Shown one piece after another: positions 1-11,484 of a stretch of 64,000 bases of DNA (positions are counted from its first letter, which is position 1; every line of letters begins with the position of its first letter). Where the stretch lies: contig NC_035436.2 in assembly GCF_002127325.2 (NCBI RefSeq), positions 28,609,163 to 28,673,162 on the forward strand, written 5' to 3'. Both the position numbers and the translations under genes were made by a program. The stretch is from Helianthus annuus. Taxonomy: Eukaryota; Streptophyta; Magnoliopsida; Asterales; Asteraceae. The notes below the pieces were generated by a model, which was given only the letters and a program-made list of their open reading frames with translations, was not told where the DNA came from and did no database searches.

Positions 1-1334
1 CCCTTTCCCTAGCACCTCGTAGACCAAGTATGGGCCCTCCCATTTGGGTGCAAGCTTTCCAGGGCGTTCGGCGTTTGAAGCTTCGTTGTCACGGAAGACG
101 TATTCTCCTGGGTTGAAGGTACAAATGCGGACTCGCGCATTGTAGTACCTCTCCAGTTGTGTTTTGTAATATTTTGCCTCTTTAATGCGCGCGATCTCGC
201 GTCTTTCTTCCAAGAGATCCAGGTCAAGGCGGCGCTCTGCTTCATTGTCGATTGTATTGACCGCTGTCAATCGTGGTGAGGGGAGACCAACTTCTACCGG
301 GATAACTGCTTCTGAGCCGTATACGAGGCTAAAAGGAGTTTCGCCGGTGCTCGTCTTCGGCATGGTTCGATGAGCCCACAGGATGCTTGGGAGCTCATCT
401 ACCCATCCTCTGCGCTTTGTGCCTAGTCGGGCTTTTATCCCCTCCACGATGCTTTTGTTCACGCTTTCCACTTGACCGTTGCCCTGGGGTGCGCAACGGA
501 TGAGAAGGTATGTTCGATCTTCATTTCCTTCATCCATTTTTTAAGGTCTTCCGAGGCAAAATTGGTACCGTTATCTGTGACGATCTTTAGTGGAAGACCG
601 AATCTGCAGATGATATGTTCCCAGATAAACTTGCGCACCATCATGGCAGTGGTTGATGCGAGGGCTTTTGCTTCCACCCACTTGGTGAAATAATCGACAG
701 CCACAATTATAAACTTTACGGCCCCCAGAGCATCTGGGAAGGGTCCCACCATATCAATCCCCCAATGTTGGAAGGGCCAAGCAGTGGACACTGGGATAAG
801 ATCGTTTTTGGGGCGCAGGGTCTTTGGAGAGTGTCGCTGACAGGAATCGCACTTGCGCAGCTCCTTCAGGGTGTCGACATGCATCCCTGGCCAATAATAC
901 CCAGCGCTCGTGATTTTCGCAACAACCATGCGTGGCCCCGCATGTATACCACAGATCCCCTCATGGATCTCTCGAATTAGGTAATTTGTGTCCTCGGGGT
1001 TCACGCAGCGCAACAAGGGACCTAAGAAGGATCTCCGATACAGGATACCATCATTCATTTCATAGTGCAGGGCCTTGTGTTGGATTTTCCTTGCCTCTAC
1101 TTTGCTCTCTGGGAGTATCCCTTCTTGCAGATAGCGAATTATAGGGGTCATCCAGGATGGTTGCCCCATTTCGATCACGTTCACCTGGCGCAGCAGGACC
1201 GATGGATTTTTGAGCACTTCGATTCTTACTTCCTTTGCAAGGTGTTGGAAGGAAGTTGATGCGAGCTTGCTTAAAGCGTCTGCCTGTTTGTTTTCAGAGC
1301 GATTGATGTGTACGACTCTGTATGATGTGAATTT
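1..1334 (-). pseudogene. pol: Tat-A integrase (broken, runs off window)
   Basis: The open piece 1217-459 holds the HHCC zinc domain (HEGICGIHAG, then CDSCQRHSP) and the catalytic core (GIDMVGPFPD, VTDNGTNF). A frameshift after VAHP removes the catalytic Glu region from this frame; the C-terminal part continues in other frames (AEYVFRDNEAS-like reading at 245-9) to the window edge. Integrase would insert the cDNA into the host genome. This copy cannot make it. Confidence 0.85.
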
Positions 1335-2218
1335 CTACAGCAGCTCTTTTGCTTGATCCAGATATAAGGCCATAACTTCGCCTTTCGCGTCATAGAATCC
1401 ATTGACTTGGCTGGCAATCAGGAGTGAATCGACGTGCGCTTGTAAATTCTTAGCTCCCATTTTAATGGCGAGGCGCAATCCTGCCAGAAATGCTTCGTAC
1501 TCCGCTTCATTGCTGGTGTTTTTAAAATCCAACCTGATGGCGTATGTAAATTCGTGTTTTTCCGGGCTGACCAGGCGCAACCCGGCACCTGAGCCATCCT
1601 TGTTTGAGGCACCATCTGTGTATATGAACCACAACCCTTCTGATGCATCTTGCTTGGGCGCTTCAACGACTTCACAATCCTTGATTTTTTCCGCTGGGAC
1701 TTCTGTGATAAAGTCTGCAATGACTTGACCCTTTATGGCTGGTCGTGGCCTGTACAAGATGTTGTGGCCTCCCAATTCGATCGCCCACTTCGCCAGTCAC
1801 CCGGAAGTCTCCGGTTTTTGCAATATCGTCCCAATGTGGAAATTGGCCAGTACGGTGATGACGTGGCCCGTGAAGTATCGGCGCAGCCTTCTTGAGGCAT
1901 GTAGTAGTGCTAGTACTAGTTTCTCCATCGTGGAGTATCTTGTTTCAGGATCTGTGAGCATTCTACTGACATAATAGATTGGATTCTGAACCCCCTTTCT
2001 TTCTACAAGCAACACCGAGCCCACTGCCTTGTCTGATTATGAAAAGTATAAGATTAGTGGCTCTTTTTCGAACAGTGCGGTCAGCGTTGGGAGTTCGATC
2101 AAACACTCCTTCATTTGCTGAAACGCGCTTTCTGCTTCAGGCGTCCACCTGAATTCTTGCTTCTTTACACAGTTGCGCAACGTACTTATGAAAGGGTACG
2201 ATTTTGCGGCGTGATTTG
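1335..2218 (-). pseudogene. pol: Tat-A RT C-terminus and RNase H
   Basis: Two open pieces, 2024-1797 and 1775-1335, are separated by stops. The first holds the RT connection (MEKLVLALLHASRRLRRYF). The second is RNase H with the expected acidic residues: IYTDGASN, NEAEYEAFLAGL and HVDSLL. A stop at 1335 cuts the link to integrase. Tat-B and Tat-C show the same order, which confirms the reading across the breaks. Confidence 0.85.
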
Positions 2219-2221
2219 ACA

Positions 2222-3270
2222 GGAAACGGTTTACGCGGCCAGGCGGCCGGCTAACCTTTGCATCTCTTTGATTGTTTTGGGGGATGGCATGTGCTCTATT
2301 GCTTGGACCTTCTCTGGGTTCACCTTAAATCCGCCATTGGTGACTATGAAGCCCAAGAATTTTCCTTCTTCCATGCCAAAGGAACATTTGGCTGGATTCA
2401 ATTTCATATTTACGCTTCTCAGCGAGTTGAGGTTTTCTCGATGTCCTTCAGCATTTGGTCCTCTTCATGACTTTTCACAACCAGATCATCGATGTAGACT
2501 TCGATGTGCTTCCCGATGTCTCCCGCAAAGGTCTTGTCCATCAAGCTCTGGTACGTTGCGCCAGCATTTTTCAGACCGAATGGCATCTTTGTGTAACAAA
2601 AGATTCCAAGATCAGTTCTGAAAGTTGTCTTGTCTTCGTCTTCGAGCTTCATCTGAACTTGATGGTAACCCTTGTAACAATCCAAGAAGCATTTCCATCT
2701 ATATGGCGCGAGGGAGTCTATTTTTTTGTCGATCTCAGGCAAAGAATAGCAATCTTTAGGGCGTGCCTTGTTGAGATTAGTATAATCCACGCACATTCGC
2801 CATCCTCCGTTCGACTTTTCCACCATTACTGGGTTCGCGACCCAACTCTGATAACGTACCTCTCGCAGAATTCCAGCTTTGAGCAGCTCGCATACTTGTT
2901 CATTCATTGCTTTTGTTTTATCTGCCCCTAAGCTGCGCCTTCTTTGGACCTTTGGTTCAACAGAGGGGTAGGTGTTTAAGCAATGTTCGGTTATGTTGTG
3001 CGGGACACCGGTCATGTCTGCCGGGGTCCAGGCAAAGATATCCATATTTCTGAACAGTAGTTGTTTTAAATGCGTTCTGATATCTGACGAAATGGTGTGG
3101 CCAATTGTCACTGTTTGCTCTGGGTATTTACGGTTTAATACCCACTTTTCTGGCTCAGTTGTTGAGACTTTAGCCGCTTTTGTTGGGCGCAATTCTTCGG
3201 TTGACATCACTTCCTTCTTGGCATAGATGATTGCCACTCCTGTCTTGGTTGGGAACCCTATCGCTGAATG
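2222..3270 (-). pseudogene. pol: Tat-A reverse transcriptase (frameshifted)
   Basis: The RT domain carries MCVDYTNLNKA, CFLDCYKGYHQVQM, MPFGLKNAGATYQ and the catalytic box YIDDLVVKS. It would copy element RNA into cDNA in the virus-like particle. The frame is open from 3237 to 2419, where one missing base after 'DIEKT' shifts the frame. The continuation (NSLRSVNMKLNP, GKFLGF) can be read in the next frame down to about 2222. It is therefore inactive as it stands. Confidence 0.88.
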
Positions 3271-5492
3271 GGGGTGGAAGTCACCATGTTCAGCTCGCCT
3301 TGGGTTTCCCTCCCAATCAACACATCATGCCTCGATTTGACGGGCATCACCATGAAGTTTACATTTGTTGTCCTTGAATGCTTCCCATCAGAGAGCGTGA
3401 CAGGGAAGCTGATTTGACCAAGTGGGAAAACCATCTCGTTGCAGAATCCGGACAAAGGATAATCAACTGGCTTGAGTCTCGCTTTGTCTTCTTCATCAAA
3501 CTGGTTAAAACACTGTTCATAGATGATGTCAGCTGTACTTCCTGGATCAATGAATACGTATTCCGTTTCACAGTGGCCGATAATGCCGGTAATGACGACG
3601 GGTCGTGTGGCGCGAGGACCGCCGCGCACTACCGGGAAGATGACCTGCTGCTCTTGCCATGAAGGCTCATAGGGGCGCTTGCCTTTCTCTTTTGCGCTGT
3701 ATCTTGGTCCGTTGACCATATGGGTTTCTAGGCGCCGGACTTTCTTGTGGTTTCCTTCATCATTGCGTTGAAGCTTTCGAGTTACTTTCTGCACGTTTTT
3801 CACCAAGTGACTTAGCTTTCCGCTTTTTAGCGCTTTCTCAATCTCTTGACGTAGACTATAGCAGTCATCCGTCAAGTGTCCTGTGTCTTTATGAAAGTCA
3901 CAGTATAGGTTGGGGTCTTGCCCCTTCTTGTTTGTCATAGGCCTGGGAGCCTTGAAATCATGATTCTCCGTCATTAACACCTCTTTTGGTGTTTTTATGA
4001 GCGGAGTCCAGTGCTTGTCGCGATTATCATCCTTGACTGCTTTCCGGTAACCGATTCTGTCGATTGTGTCACGTGCGTCTTCTCTGTAGCGCGGCCTTTC
4101 GTCGTGACCCCTTGATCTTCCGGACTTCCAGTCGTTACTCTTGTATTTGTTGCGATTGTTGTTGTCGCGCGTGCACTCTCTGTAGAATCGATCCTCAGAG
4201 TAATAACTCTTGTTTCCAGTGAGTGATTCTTCTGTTTGCGCAACGATTTTTGCGGCTTCCATGAGTTTATCCCATTCTTTTGGCATTCCATCTTTGCCCG
4301 TGATAGTTCTGATGAGACTATCACAGCGAATGGCTTTCTTGAAATGACAACGCATGAGTTGTTCGCTTACGCCACCTATCTCCAAACATTCTTTGTTAAA
4401 GCGAGTGATGAAATCTTCCAGACCTTCGCCGTCTCTTCGCCAGATGTCTTCTACTTCAGCTGTGTCACGCTGGTAGCGTCGTTGTTGGCTGAAGTAGCTC
4501 AAGAACTGCGTCTTGAAATCTACCCATGATTTAATCTTTCCCGGAGGAAGGCTGTCGAACCAGGCGCGAGCAGCCCCGGTAAGAGTTTGAATAAACAAGT
4601 GACACCACATAGGCATGTTCCAACCTCCCATGCAACCTACGCTTGTGAAAGTTCTGACGTGATCATTAGGATCAGTCAATCCGTTGAACTTCCAAACTGT
4701 CAGGGGTAACTTTTCTCTTGAAAGCGGCGCGAGCGCGATTTTCGGGATGAACTTTGAATGTTTCGCAGCTTCCGCTGGCCGGTAGGCCAGGCGGAAATCT
4801 CTTTCTGCTTCTTCTGTGTACCCGACGTGTTGTCTGGGTTTGAAGTACTCATGATTTTTCGGCAAGCGATTGAAAACTGACGAACCCTCGTCATCTTCCC
4901 AAGTCGGGTCGTTCGGGTCTGTCTCTTCCCATTCATTGTTCATGTTGCGTGGCGTAAGCCGGCTATGAACAGGACCTCTTTGAAGGTGAGACGGATAGTC
5001 GTAGTAACTTTCCATTTCTCCCCTTGTGTCGCGCGTGTCATGTACGCTCAGTCGCCTGGTAGGGGGAGGTCTGGTGATTCTGCCTTGTAGATTTGGCTGC
5101 GGGGGCATCTGGCGCGCCCCCTGGCTCTGAGGAGTGACCAAGGACGGTTCTGCCGTCAAGACTGCTTGCTGTGCAATCAGAGATTGATACGCTGCATTGA
5201 TTGTGACAATATTCTTGGCGTACCACGAGGCTGGAGTCTCGCCCTCTGGTAGCCCTAGTAGCGCCGAGACGTTCTGAGGTGGTGCTGGGTTTGAAGGTCC
5301 CTCACCGTTGTTTCCTGGGGTGACCGTCTGAGTGATGCGGGTGATGCTCCCGCGCGGGCCCCCAATATTGGTTACTTCGATTTCACCAATCTCTTCGATT
5401 TGCTGGGCTTGGATGTTTTGGATTCCTTCACCCAACGCCACATTAGAGTTTGCTCCGAAGCCAAACTCTGGAATGATTCCTTGACCAGTCAT
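3258..5492 (-). CDS. gag: Tat-A gag-protease polyprotein (744 aa)
   Basis: Capsid/nucleocapsid and aspartic protease part of the Tat-A polyprotein. I place the start at 5492 (MTGQGII) because the longer frame runs back through the primer-binding site. Residues about 1-190 are Pro/Gln-rich. The gag core follows (motifs WKFNGLTDPNDHVRTF and LTGAARAWFDSLP), then a basic Arg-rich stretch, then a CX2HX5HX3C zinc-finger-like motif (CDFHKDTGHLTDDC), and a retropepsin domain with IDPGSTADI where D-S/T-G-A is usual. The frame stops at 3258. The next frame continues the polyprotein, and the break lies in a run of five G at 3270-3274, so one base has probably been lost there. Tat-B reads straight through this point. 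Confidence 0.88.
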   Translation of the reverse strand: MTGQGIIPEFGFGANSNVALGEGIQNIQAQQIEEIGEIEVTNIGGPRGSITRITQTVTPGNNGEGPSNPAPPQNVSALLGLPEGETPASWYAKNIVTINAAYQSLIAQQAVLTAEPSLVTPQSQGARQMPPQPNLQGRITRPPPTRRLSVHDTRDTRGEMESYYDYPSHLQRGPVHSRLTPRNMNNEWEETDPNDPTWEDDEGSSVFNRLPKNHEYFKPRQHVGYTEEAERDFRLAYRPAEAAKHSKFIPKIALAPLSREKLPLTVWKFNGLTDPNDHVRTFTSVGCMGGWNMPMWCHLFIQTLTGAARAWFDSLPPGKIKSWVDFKTQFLSYFSQQRRYQRDTAEVEDIWRRDGEGLEDFITRFNKECLEIGGVSEQLMRCHFKKAIRCDSLIRTITGKDGMPKEWDKLMEAAKIVAQTEESLTGNKSYYSEDRFYRECTRDNNNRNKYKSNDWKSGRSRGHDERPRYREDARDTIDRIGYRKAVKDDNRDKHWTPLIKTPKEVLMTENHDFKAPRPMTNKKGQDPNLYCDFHKDTGHLTDDCYSLRQEIEKALKSGKLSHLVKNVQKVTRKLQRNDEGNHKKVRRLETHMVNGPRYSAKEKGKRPYEPSWQEQQVIFPVVRGGPRATRPVVITGIIGHCETEYVFIDPGSTADIIYEQCFNQFDEEDKARLKPVDYPLSGFCNEMVFPLGQISFPVTLSDGKHSRTTNVNFMVMPVKSRHDVLIGRETQGELNMVTSTPIQR

Positions 5493-5554
5493 GATCGAAG
5501 GAAGAAAAGATGTCGAAAACTCAGAAAAAAGAAGATGAAAATGGTTGTAGAAAA

Positions 5555-5567
5555 CCGGTGGGCGCCA
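5555..5567 (-). other. Primer-binding site of Tat-A
   Basis: The minus strand reads TGGCGCCCACCGG one base after the LTR. The same TGGCGCCCACCG core lies just inside the 5' LTRs of Tat-B and Tat-C, so all three use the same primer tRNA. I do not name that tRNA. Confidence 0.8.
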
Positions 5568-5568
5568 A

Positions 5569-6440
5569 TGAAGAAACACCGAACTAATTATGAGATTAAT
5601 CAGTTTGGTTTATGTTTCTATCATAGTGGTTAATCTTCTAATGATTATCTGAGCTCCGACTTTGATGCTTAATCCTGCAAAACAGAACACCGTTACTCAT
5701 CAAGAGGGGAATGTGGGGGTTTCCCTCTTAACCGGGCTCCGGCGTGAGAATAAGCGACTGCTTTGGGAGGATAATTAAGTATTAAGAGTGAGAGTAGAGG
5801 GAATGGAATGTTTAACCTGTGGAGTGAGGTCTCTATTTATAGCCGGAGAGGTGTAAGAGGATATGGGCTGATGGGCCTTGGGCCGGTAATTGACAACATA
5901 ATGGGTATGCTCTTTGTCTCACTGGTGTCGACCGTTAGTGGCTTCTAGAAGTTCTCTGGCGCTGGCGCGCCTTGATTGGAGCCATGTGTCATTGTTGTCG
6001 GCCCTGTCGTCCTTCTGCCATCAGCAAACAAGTGGAGATCGTGGGACAGATGTCTCCGTCCTCTGATTGGTGCCTCGTAGGCGTCCTTAAGTACTTCTCG
6101 TTCTCTGTACGTCAGACGATCGTGGCGCACGATTGAACAGAGCCTGCTGGATGTTCATTGGCTCCTTTTCTCTGCCACTTATACCCTTTGTACCTTCATA
6201 CCCTGGGCCCGCGCTGTAACTTTTGTCTGAGTTGCGCGAGCTTGCAGGTTGTGAAGGTTCTTATCAGATTTCTAAGTGTCGTAATTGTAGTTCTATTCTG
6301 ACTGGACCTCGCGCCTCTTCGTGGGATGTGTCAATACGCGCACGAGGTTGCCTTAGCAAGAGTATTGTTGAATAAGGAGTATGGCCCTTTGCGCAGCCTT
6401 GATGAAGGATTGCGCAGTTTTTTGGGGCGATACCCCTTCA
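5569..6440 (-). repeat. 5' LTR of Tat-A
   Basis: It is 872 bp, begins TG and ends CA. On the + strand its end reads ATACCCCTTCA, as in the Tat-B LTR (ACCATACCCCTTCA), which is also 872 bp. A TATA box for minus-strand transcription (TATAAATA) is at 5834-5841. Only one LTR is in the window, so age and TSD cannot be read. Confidence 0.88.
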
Positions 6441-7031
6441 TACTCTAATAATGGGCAGAGTTTCGGGATTTAGAAGGTATCATCCCGAGCTATTATTTAC
6501 AATAATAAAAGCTGAAGGAAAGAAAAGAATTGAGCAGTGATCGAGTTAATACCCTGTAGTCGTAGCAGCGTTTCCCTACATAGAATTTCGAATTTAAGCA
6601 AAAAGAAACGATTTTGAATGAAGTTTTCGAGCACAGATGAACTGCTCATGCCCAGGCAATTTATAGCAAACTTTTTGGTTTTACGCGGCCCGCGTAAACC
6701 CTTTGATGTATCTTACGCGGCCCGCGAGGGCCATAAAGGCGGCTAAGGGTTGCTTAGTCATCGACACGTGGCGGCACCAGACTTTTGCTTATCATTAGGT
6801 TGTCGCGGCCCGCGTGAACTTGGAGGAACATTTATGCGGCCCGTGTGAAGCCTTCATGCTTATCCGGTGATCTTCAATCCATCGCGGCCCGCGTAAGCTT
6901 AAGCTTACTCTTACGCGGCCCGCCTGAAACTCTAAATTCTTGATTTCTTGATTTCTCATGTACGTTAGGGTTTCAGGGGTTCGGGTTCCATTTACGGAGC
7001 ATTTTAGGACATTTTTGGGTGAGTTGTTACA
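6441..7031 (-). repeat. Older LTR fragment with six GC palindromes
   Basis: Read on the minus strand from 7031, the sequence begins TGTAACAACTCACC, like the solo LTR at 38304 (TGTAACAACTGTCAC). It then has six copies of a dyad motif built on CGCGGCCCGCG (6682, 6714, 6803, 6834, 6882 and 6912) and a TATA box (TATAAATT on minus, 6658-6665). It is cut at 6440 by the Tat-A LTR, so the rest should lie left of Tat-A outside the window. The LTR identity is inferred from end sequence, TATA placement and the similarity of layout to 38304. Confidence 0.6.
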
Positions 7032-8339
7032 GTAAACCAAACCGGTTTGAAAGATCAGAAACCGACCGACCAAAAACTAAGAGAAAATACCGATTGTGAA
7101 ACCAAATCGGTGACCGATTTGGATGGTTTCACGGTTTTAAACTGAACCGTGAACACCCCTACAATAAAGAATGATTGTCAACGGATGACTTTGACTCTGT
7201 ATTCCTTGCAATTCTCCATTACCTCATGTATGCCTAATTGCATAGAGAGTTCATGATATAGTGTTTTTATATCAAACAGGTTAAAGAAAAAGTATTATAT
7301 ACATAATGAATAATGAATCAAATGGGGTAAACGGGTCTAGAGTTATGTAAGGCCTATTTTTAATGTATGTATCCTCCTAAATATAATTACTATATTTTAT
7401 TACTGTGATAACCACATTTTACGCGTGAAGTGTTTATCAGTATGAAAAATGACCCGTTTCGATTCCAATCTTTATCCTCTATAGATCCATCCAGTTGAGA
7501 CAACAACTTTTATGCAAATCTACTAATGACGCCAAATTGTTCATCCACAGTACATATCATACCTTGTGTTTATGAATGCGGTCAAGTGATTCCTTTGACG
7601 CTTCCATTTGCTTCCGATGTTCAATATTCTTGATTTTTTATTGGTGGCCGGGAATAACTAATCAGTTCTTGAAGGCTCGACAATCAGTTTAAAACCAACA
7701 AAACATAAGATTAGTATAATAAGAAGCTTAAAGCTAAGTCAGCCTCTTCATAAACTTTAATCTTCTACATGTTTAACATGCCCTTCACCACATGTACTTC
7801 CAGAGCTTCAACTCTTGCACAACTTTCTCACACTTGTTTTGCGTCGCCTTACACCGGTCAACGGGCTGTGTCAAGTATTAATAATGTGTTCATGTAAGAA
7901 TTTTACCAGCAACATTTGTATTGGTGCCTGCTTTTTCTGAATGTACACCGAAATTGTTAAAAAGAGTTGATAGGTAGATATATAGAAACAAAAAAGAGTT
8001 TTGTTATGGTTATATGAGACGTGATGCTCCGAAGCATTCAGCAAATGATAACAAATTTGCCACATTCTCGATTTCAAATCCAGCAGCGACAACGCATGCA
8101 AACGTCATCCCTTGTTCTTTCTTCAGCACTGTTTTACATGTCTCGGGAACATTTATCAGCTGGGCTCTGAAAATAACAATACAACTATTGTAACGAATCT
8201 TACGATAAAAACAGAAGAAAATGTTAAGATGGAAACACCAATACTTTGAATTTCTCTCTTTAGTGCTCGGACTGGGAAGCTCAGCAGGCACCAAAACCTT
8301 AGGGATCCAGTCATTCAAAATCCCATTTTATCCAAATCT
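7032..8339. other. Intergenic, AT-rich, with MITE-like remnant
   Basis: 7032-7160 contains paired blocks around ACCGATTT and ends CGTGAACACCCCTAC, like one half of a small DNA transposon whose other end was cut by the LTR insertion. A minus-strand open frame, 8318-8010 (102 codons), follows the TPK pseudogene, but I do not recognise it. I see no RNA gene here. Confidence 0.4.
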
Positions 8340-9240
8340 TTTTAGTGATGTCATGTGATGTCGTCTTGGCTGATCTTTCCCATCACTTTTAACTTGTACA
8401 GAACAAACTCTGCAGCCCTGTTGAATACCAAAACATCATACTATAAGCTTATTAAGATATTAAATTCTTGTTATATAATATTTTATATATTTTCTACTTA
8501 CGCGACGACTCCATCGCCATCAAAATCAGCTGCCTCAAGGTCAGAAGTCGTATTTCTTTTAAGAACCCATTTAACCAACGATCTTTGCTTTCGTTCGGTT
8601 ACAGCAAAGCGAAAGTGAACAGCAATTGCGCTACATAAACCATACCCAATAAGATCCAAAACACAGCAAACACACACCTGCCAGTTATTGAAAAACATGT
8701 ATGTATGTAGTCGAGGCCTGTAAGCGTTGCAACAACATAATAAAACGCGTGAACAAAGTCCAAATCCTTAACTTCAAGTAACAGACCTGTTCATGCACCC
8801 ATAAGTACCAAAAGCAATAACACCAAGATGATACACTTGTTCCTCACTGTATTTGTTTTCATTTTCTTAACACCTTTTCTAGTATTCGTTCTTGTTTTAC
8901 CACTAAAACCTCGGCTGCTTTACCTAAAACCAACCCGACAATTAACATGCCTAAGACCACAAACAGACACGCGAGTAGGATTGTGAGAGCGCTATCTGGG
9001 ATAACGTCTCCATACCCGGCAGATGTCATCATTACAACAGTGAAGTACAACACATCGAGTACGCTGTTCGTTTTGTTTCCTGCAATCTGGTGTCTGGTCA
9101 GATGAACACAAAGTATGCTTGAAGCTAAATAGACCGACAATACGACATCTATTTTCCAGTAACTCGGGCTAAGCTGATCAAAAACAGACTTGGGACATTG
9201 TTTAACTGCATCGGTTTTTTATCATAAGTAAACGGATCAG
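8340..9240 (-). pseudogene. Two-pore K+ channel (TPK family) pseudogene
   Basis: TPK channels are tonoplast or plasma-membrane K+ channels with four membrane helices, two pore loops and C-terminal EF hands. Reading the minus strand from about 9240: an N-terminal piece (SAPLADPFTYD), first helix region (PKSVFDQLSPSYWKIDVVL), first pore with SAGYGDVIPDS instead of the usual T-V-GYGD, second helix (LLACLFVVLGMLIVGLVLGKAAE), third helix (CIILVLLLLVLMGA followed by a TGA), and a second pore helix (HAFYYVVATLTG). Its filter reads GLDY, not GYGD. Next come the conserved VKWVLKRNTTSDLEAADFDGDG EF-hand region and AAEFVLYKLKVMGKISQDD, close to the end. Frameshifts in the N-terminus, a stop in the third helix and loss of the second filter make it non-functional. 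Some breaks may instead be introns. Confidence 0.8.
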
Positions 9241-10235
9241 CCAGTGGGGCACTTTTAAGTCACCGAAATCTTATTATTATAATTATTATTATTATCTGGC
9301 CGGTTCCAAACCGTAAAACTTGGTTTTTCAAACTAATACACTGAACAGGATCCCTCTTAACCCGACTCAACTGCCCAATTCAGCTCAATTTGTATGTTTT
9401 AAATTGTTTAACGGATTTGAACACCCTTCGGTAATGTACATTATGTTCTCTAAATTGTTTTAAAATAAATTAAAAAAAATCATTTCTTTCGTCGTGAAAC
9501 AAATAATACGGTAAGTCTATCTTTAATATGAATAATATGAACTAGGTTTTATTGATGTCGCGCTTTGCAACGAAACAGAGCGAATGATAATGTTAAACAA
9601 ACGTTATTTGAAAATATAACATGTTATTTCGAAAGCCAAACCAGCAGAATCGGTTTAGTTTATCATCATATAGTAAAAAAACGATACAAGATAAATACTC
9701 TATTCTGAATACAGCTTCATTTTTAAAATACTTATATCGACGTCTAGAGGAAAAATAAGCATAATTAAGTTATTTTTAAAATACTTATATCAAAATCCAA
9801 ACCAATAGTATATATATAATATAAACAATTGAAGCTCAATATTTTTGGAAAAAATCACATACACAACTAAAAACGTCATATAATATAGGAATACTTTTTA
9901 ATATATTATATACTAGGTTATAACCCCGTGTATTACAGGGGTTGATTAAATAAATTTTATATACTAAATAATAAAACAGTATATACTTAAAAACCTCATT
10001 TATTGCATGATTTTAATAAATGTAATTTTATATATTAAACAATAAAAGTTATATCTATAAGAACCATATGTATTGTACTGGTTGAATAAATGTAGTTTTA
10101 TATACAAAATAAAAAAAGTTATATCTTTAAAGCCATGTGTATTACACGGATTAAATAAATGTAATATTGTTTACTAAATAATAAAAAAAAGTTATATCTG
10201 TATGGTTATTATTTTGAATAATCTATATCTATCTA
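9241..10235. other. AT-rich intergenic with degenerate repeats
   Basis: No gene seen. From about 9905 to 10200 there are four imperfect units of about 60-70 bp. Each has a GTGTATTACA-type short dyad followed by TAAATAAATGTAATTTTATATACTAAA-like sequence (read piecewise). The stretch ends in an (ATCT)n microsatellite at 10222-10240 that leads into the Helitron end. Confidence 0.5.
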
Positions 10236-10387
10236 TCTATATATACTATATATAAGTATTTCCCATGGGTAAAAATGTAATTTCACTTCAATTTTTTAAG
10301 ACGCCATGAAGTTCCATTATTTTCAACACCGCTCCCAAATTTGCCCCTCATTTAACAAGGTTCAATGAATTCTTCAGTTTGTTAATC

Positions 10388-10532
10388 ATGGAGCAATGTC
10401 ATAATGAAATTGAAGTCGGTTGGGTTGCATCACCTCTTCCGAATTCCCCTTCTACAACCACAAAAGGTTCTTTAAAGTCACTGTTCACCCTTTCACTAAC
10501 CCTAGATCCTTTTCGTTTCAAATCAAAGATAG
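10388..10532 (+). other. Exon-like open piece at the Helitron 5' side
   Basis: ATG at 10388 opens a frame of about 48 codons, Ser/Thr/Leu-rich, that ends at a good donor (GG|GTAAGG, about 10532). I do not recognise the gene. It looks like a captured first exon, in the same orientation as the other captured pieces. Confidence 0.35.
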
Positions 10533-11400
10533 GGTAAGGTTTTTGGTGCAGGCTTGGGGATTGCGTCGCCACTGCATAAGCATCCGCCTCCAACTTCAAA
10601 TAGGAAATCGACTATCATTAGGTCAGGTTAACAACAAATGCTATCACAGATTCAATTTCTTTATTCTGCAGTTGCTTGGATACGAACAGGTGAAACAATA
10701 AGTGGTTATGATTGATTTTGTGTTTCTCTAGGGTTTTTAGTTTTCGTCATATATAGTCTTTTTGTTTTGAGTTCGATTAGGTCTGATCTTTCATCACCAT
10801 CCCAGTCGTAAATCTATCTTTTCTTGATTTAATTTGAACTTCAGTGGATCTGCATAAACCAGGTTTGAATTTGTATAACTTCACTTTCTGCAACGCTTTT
10901 GTTTCACCATTACGATTTTCTATAATTGAATTTCTCTTTTTTTGCTTGGTGGTTATTCGTAGATGAGATTGAAGTTGAAGAGGACTAGAGGGAAGAGCCT
11001 GGTGGCAAAGAAGTGGGTCCTTCAGATTGTGATGATGGCGAAGAAGTTGGTCTGTAGATCGTTATTTTTGTAATGTTAATCTTAATTATCTGATCCGTAG
11101 TTATATATTATGAAACCTACTCATAATATCGATTCAAAAGGCGTTTGGGATAAATATCTCGATTCTTTTATGATATTGAGCCTGAATTTGTTGATTCAAA
11201 TTTCCAAATGTTTATGTGCAGCCGCATGGATGATCCATTCATAATTTTCCAATAAATAACAGATCCATTCATAATCTTCCATGGTATATACAGTTTTACA
11301 TATTAATCTTCCGTGGTATTTTAAACCTGTTTAGCCGCTTGCTAATACTTATTGCACAGAAGTGATTACTTTGTTGATCCAAATTTTAATTGCCTCCTCA

Positions 11401-11484
11401 GGATCTGTAAATGTGGGAAACTCTGCTTAGCTGGCCAAAAAAGAAGACATTAATGGATTACTTGTGGGTGGTGCTTCATTAAAG
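11401..11484 (+). pseudogene. Triosephosphate isomerase exon fragment (plastid type)
   Basis: The exon is bounded by an acceptor (CCTCCTCAG|GA) and a donor (AAG|GTATTA). It reads GSVNVGNSA, a TAG stop, then LAKKEDINGLLVGGASLK. This is the C-terminal phosphate-binding segment of TIM (GSVN...LVGGASLK), closest to the plastid form by its LAKKEDI stretch. The in-frame stop and isolation from the rest of the gene make it a captured, dead fragment. Confidence 0.82.

Larger units (their letters stand above)
1..6440 (-). mobile_element. Tat-A: Ty3-type LTR retrotransposon, Tat lineage (5' part)
   Basis: Minus-strand element entering from the left edge. Order along the minus strand is LTR (6440-5569), primer-binding site, gag-protease, reverse transcriptase, RNase H, integrase; the integrase C-terminus is still being read at position 1. 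The RT-RNaseH-INT order is that of Ty3 elements. No chromodomain is seen before the window ends, and the proteins match those of Tat-B and Tat-C closely. The 3' LTR and any antisense gene lie outside the window. Several frameshifts and stops show the copy is dead. The LTR joins an older LTR at 6440/6441, so Tat-A inserted into it. Confidence 0.93.

Noticed and set aside
8010..8318. Last exon of the TPK gene
   Set aside because: No similarity to the TPK C-terminus beyond its first part; left as unassigned.
9905..10200. CRISPR-like array of regular repeats
   Set aside because: Units are degenerate, AT-rich, without constant spacers, and the DNA is eukaryotic.
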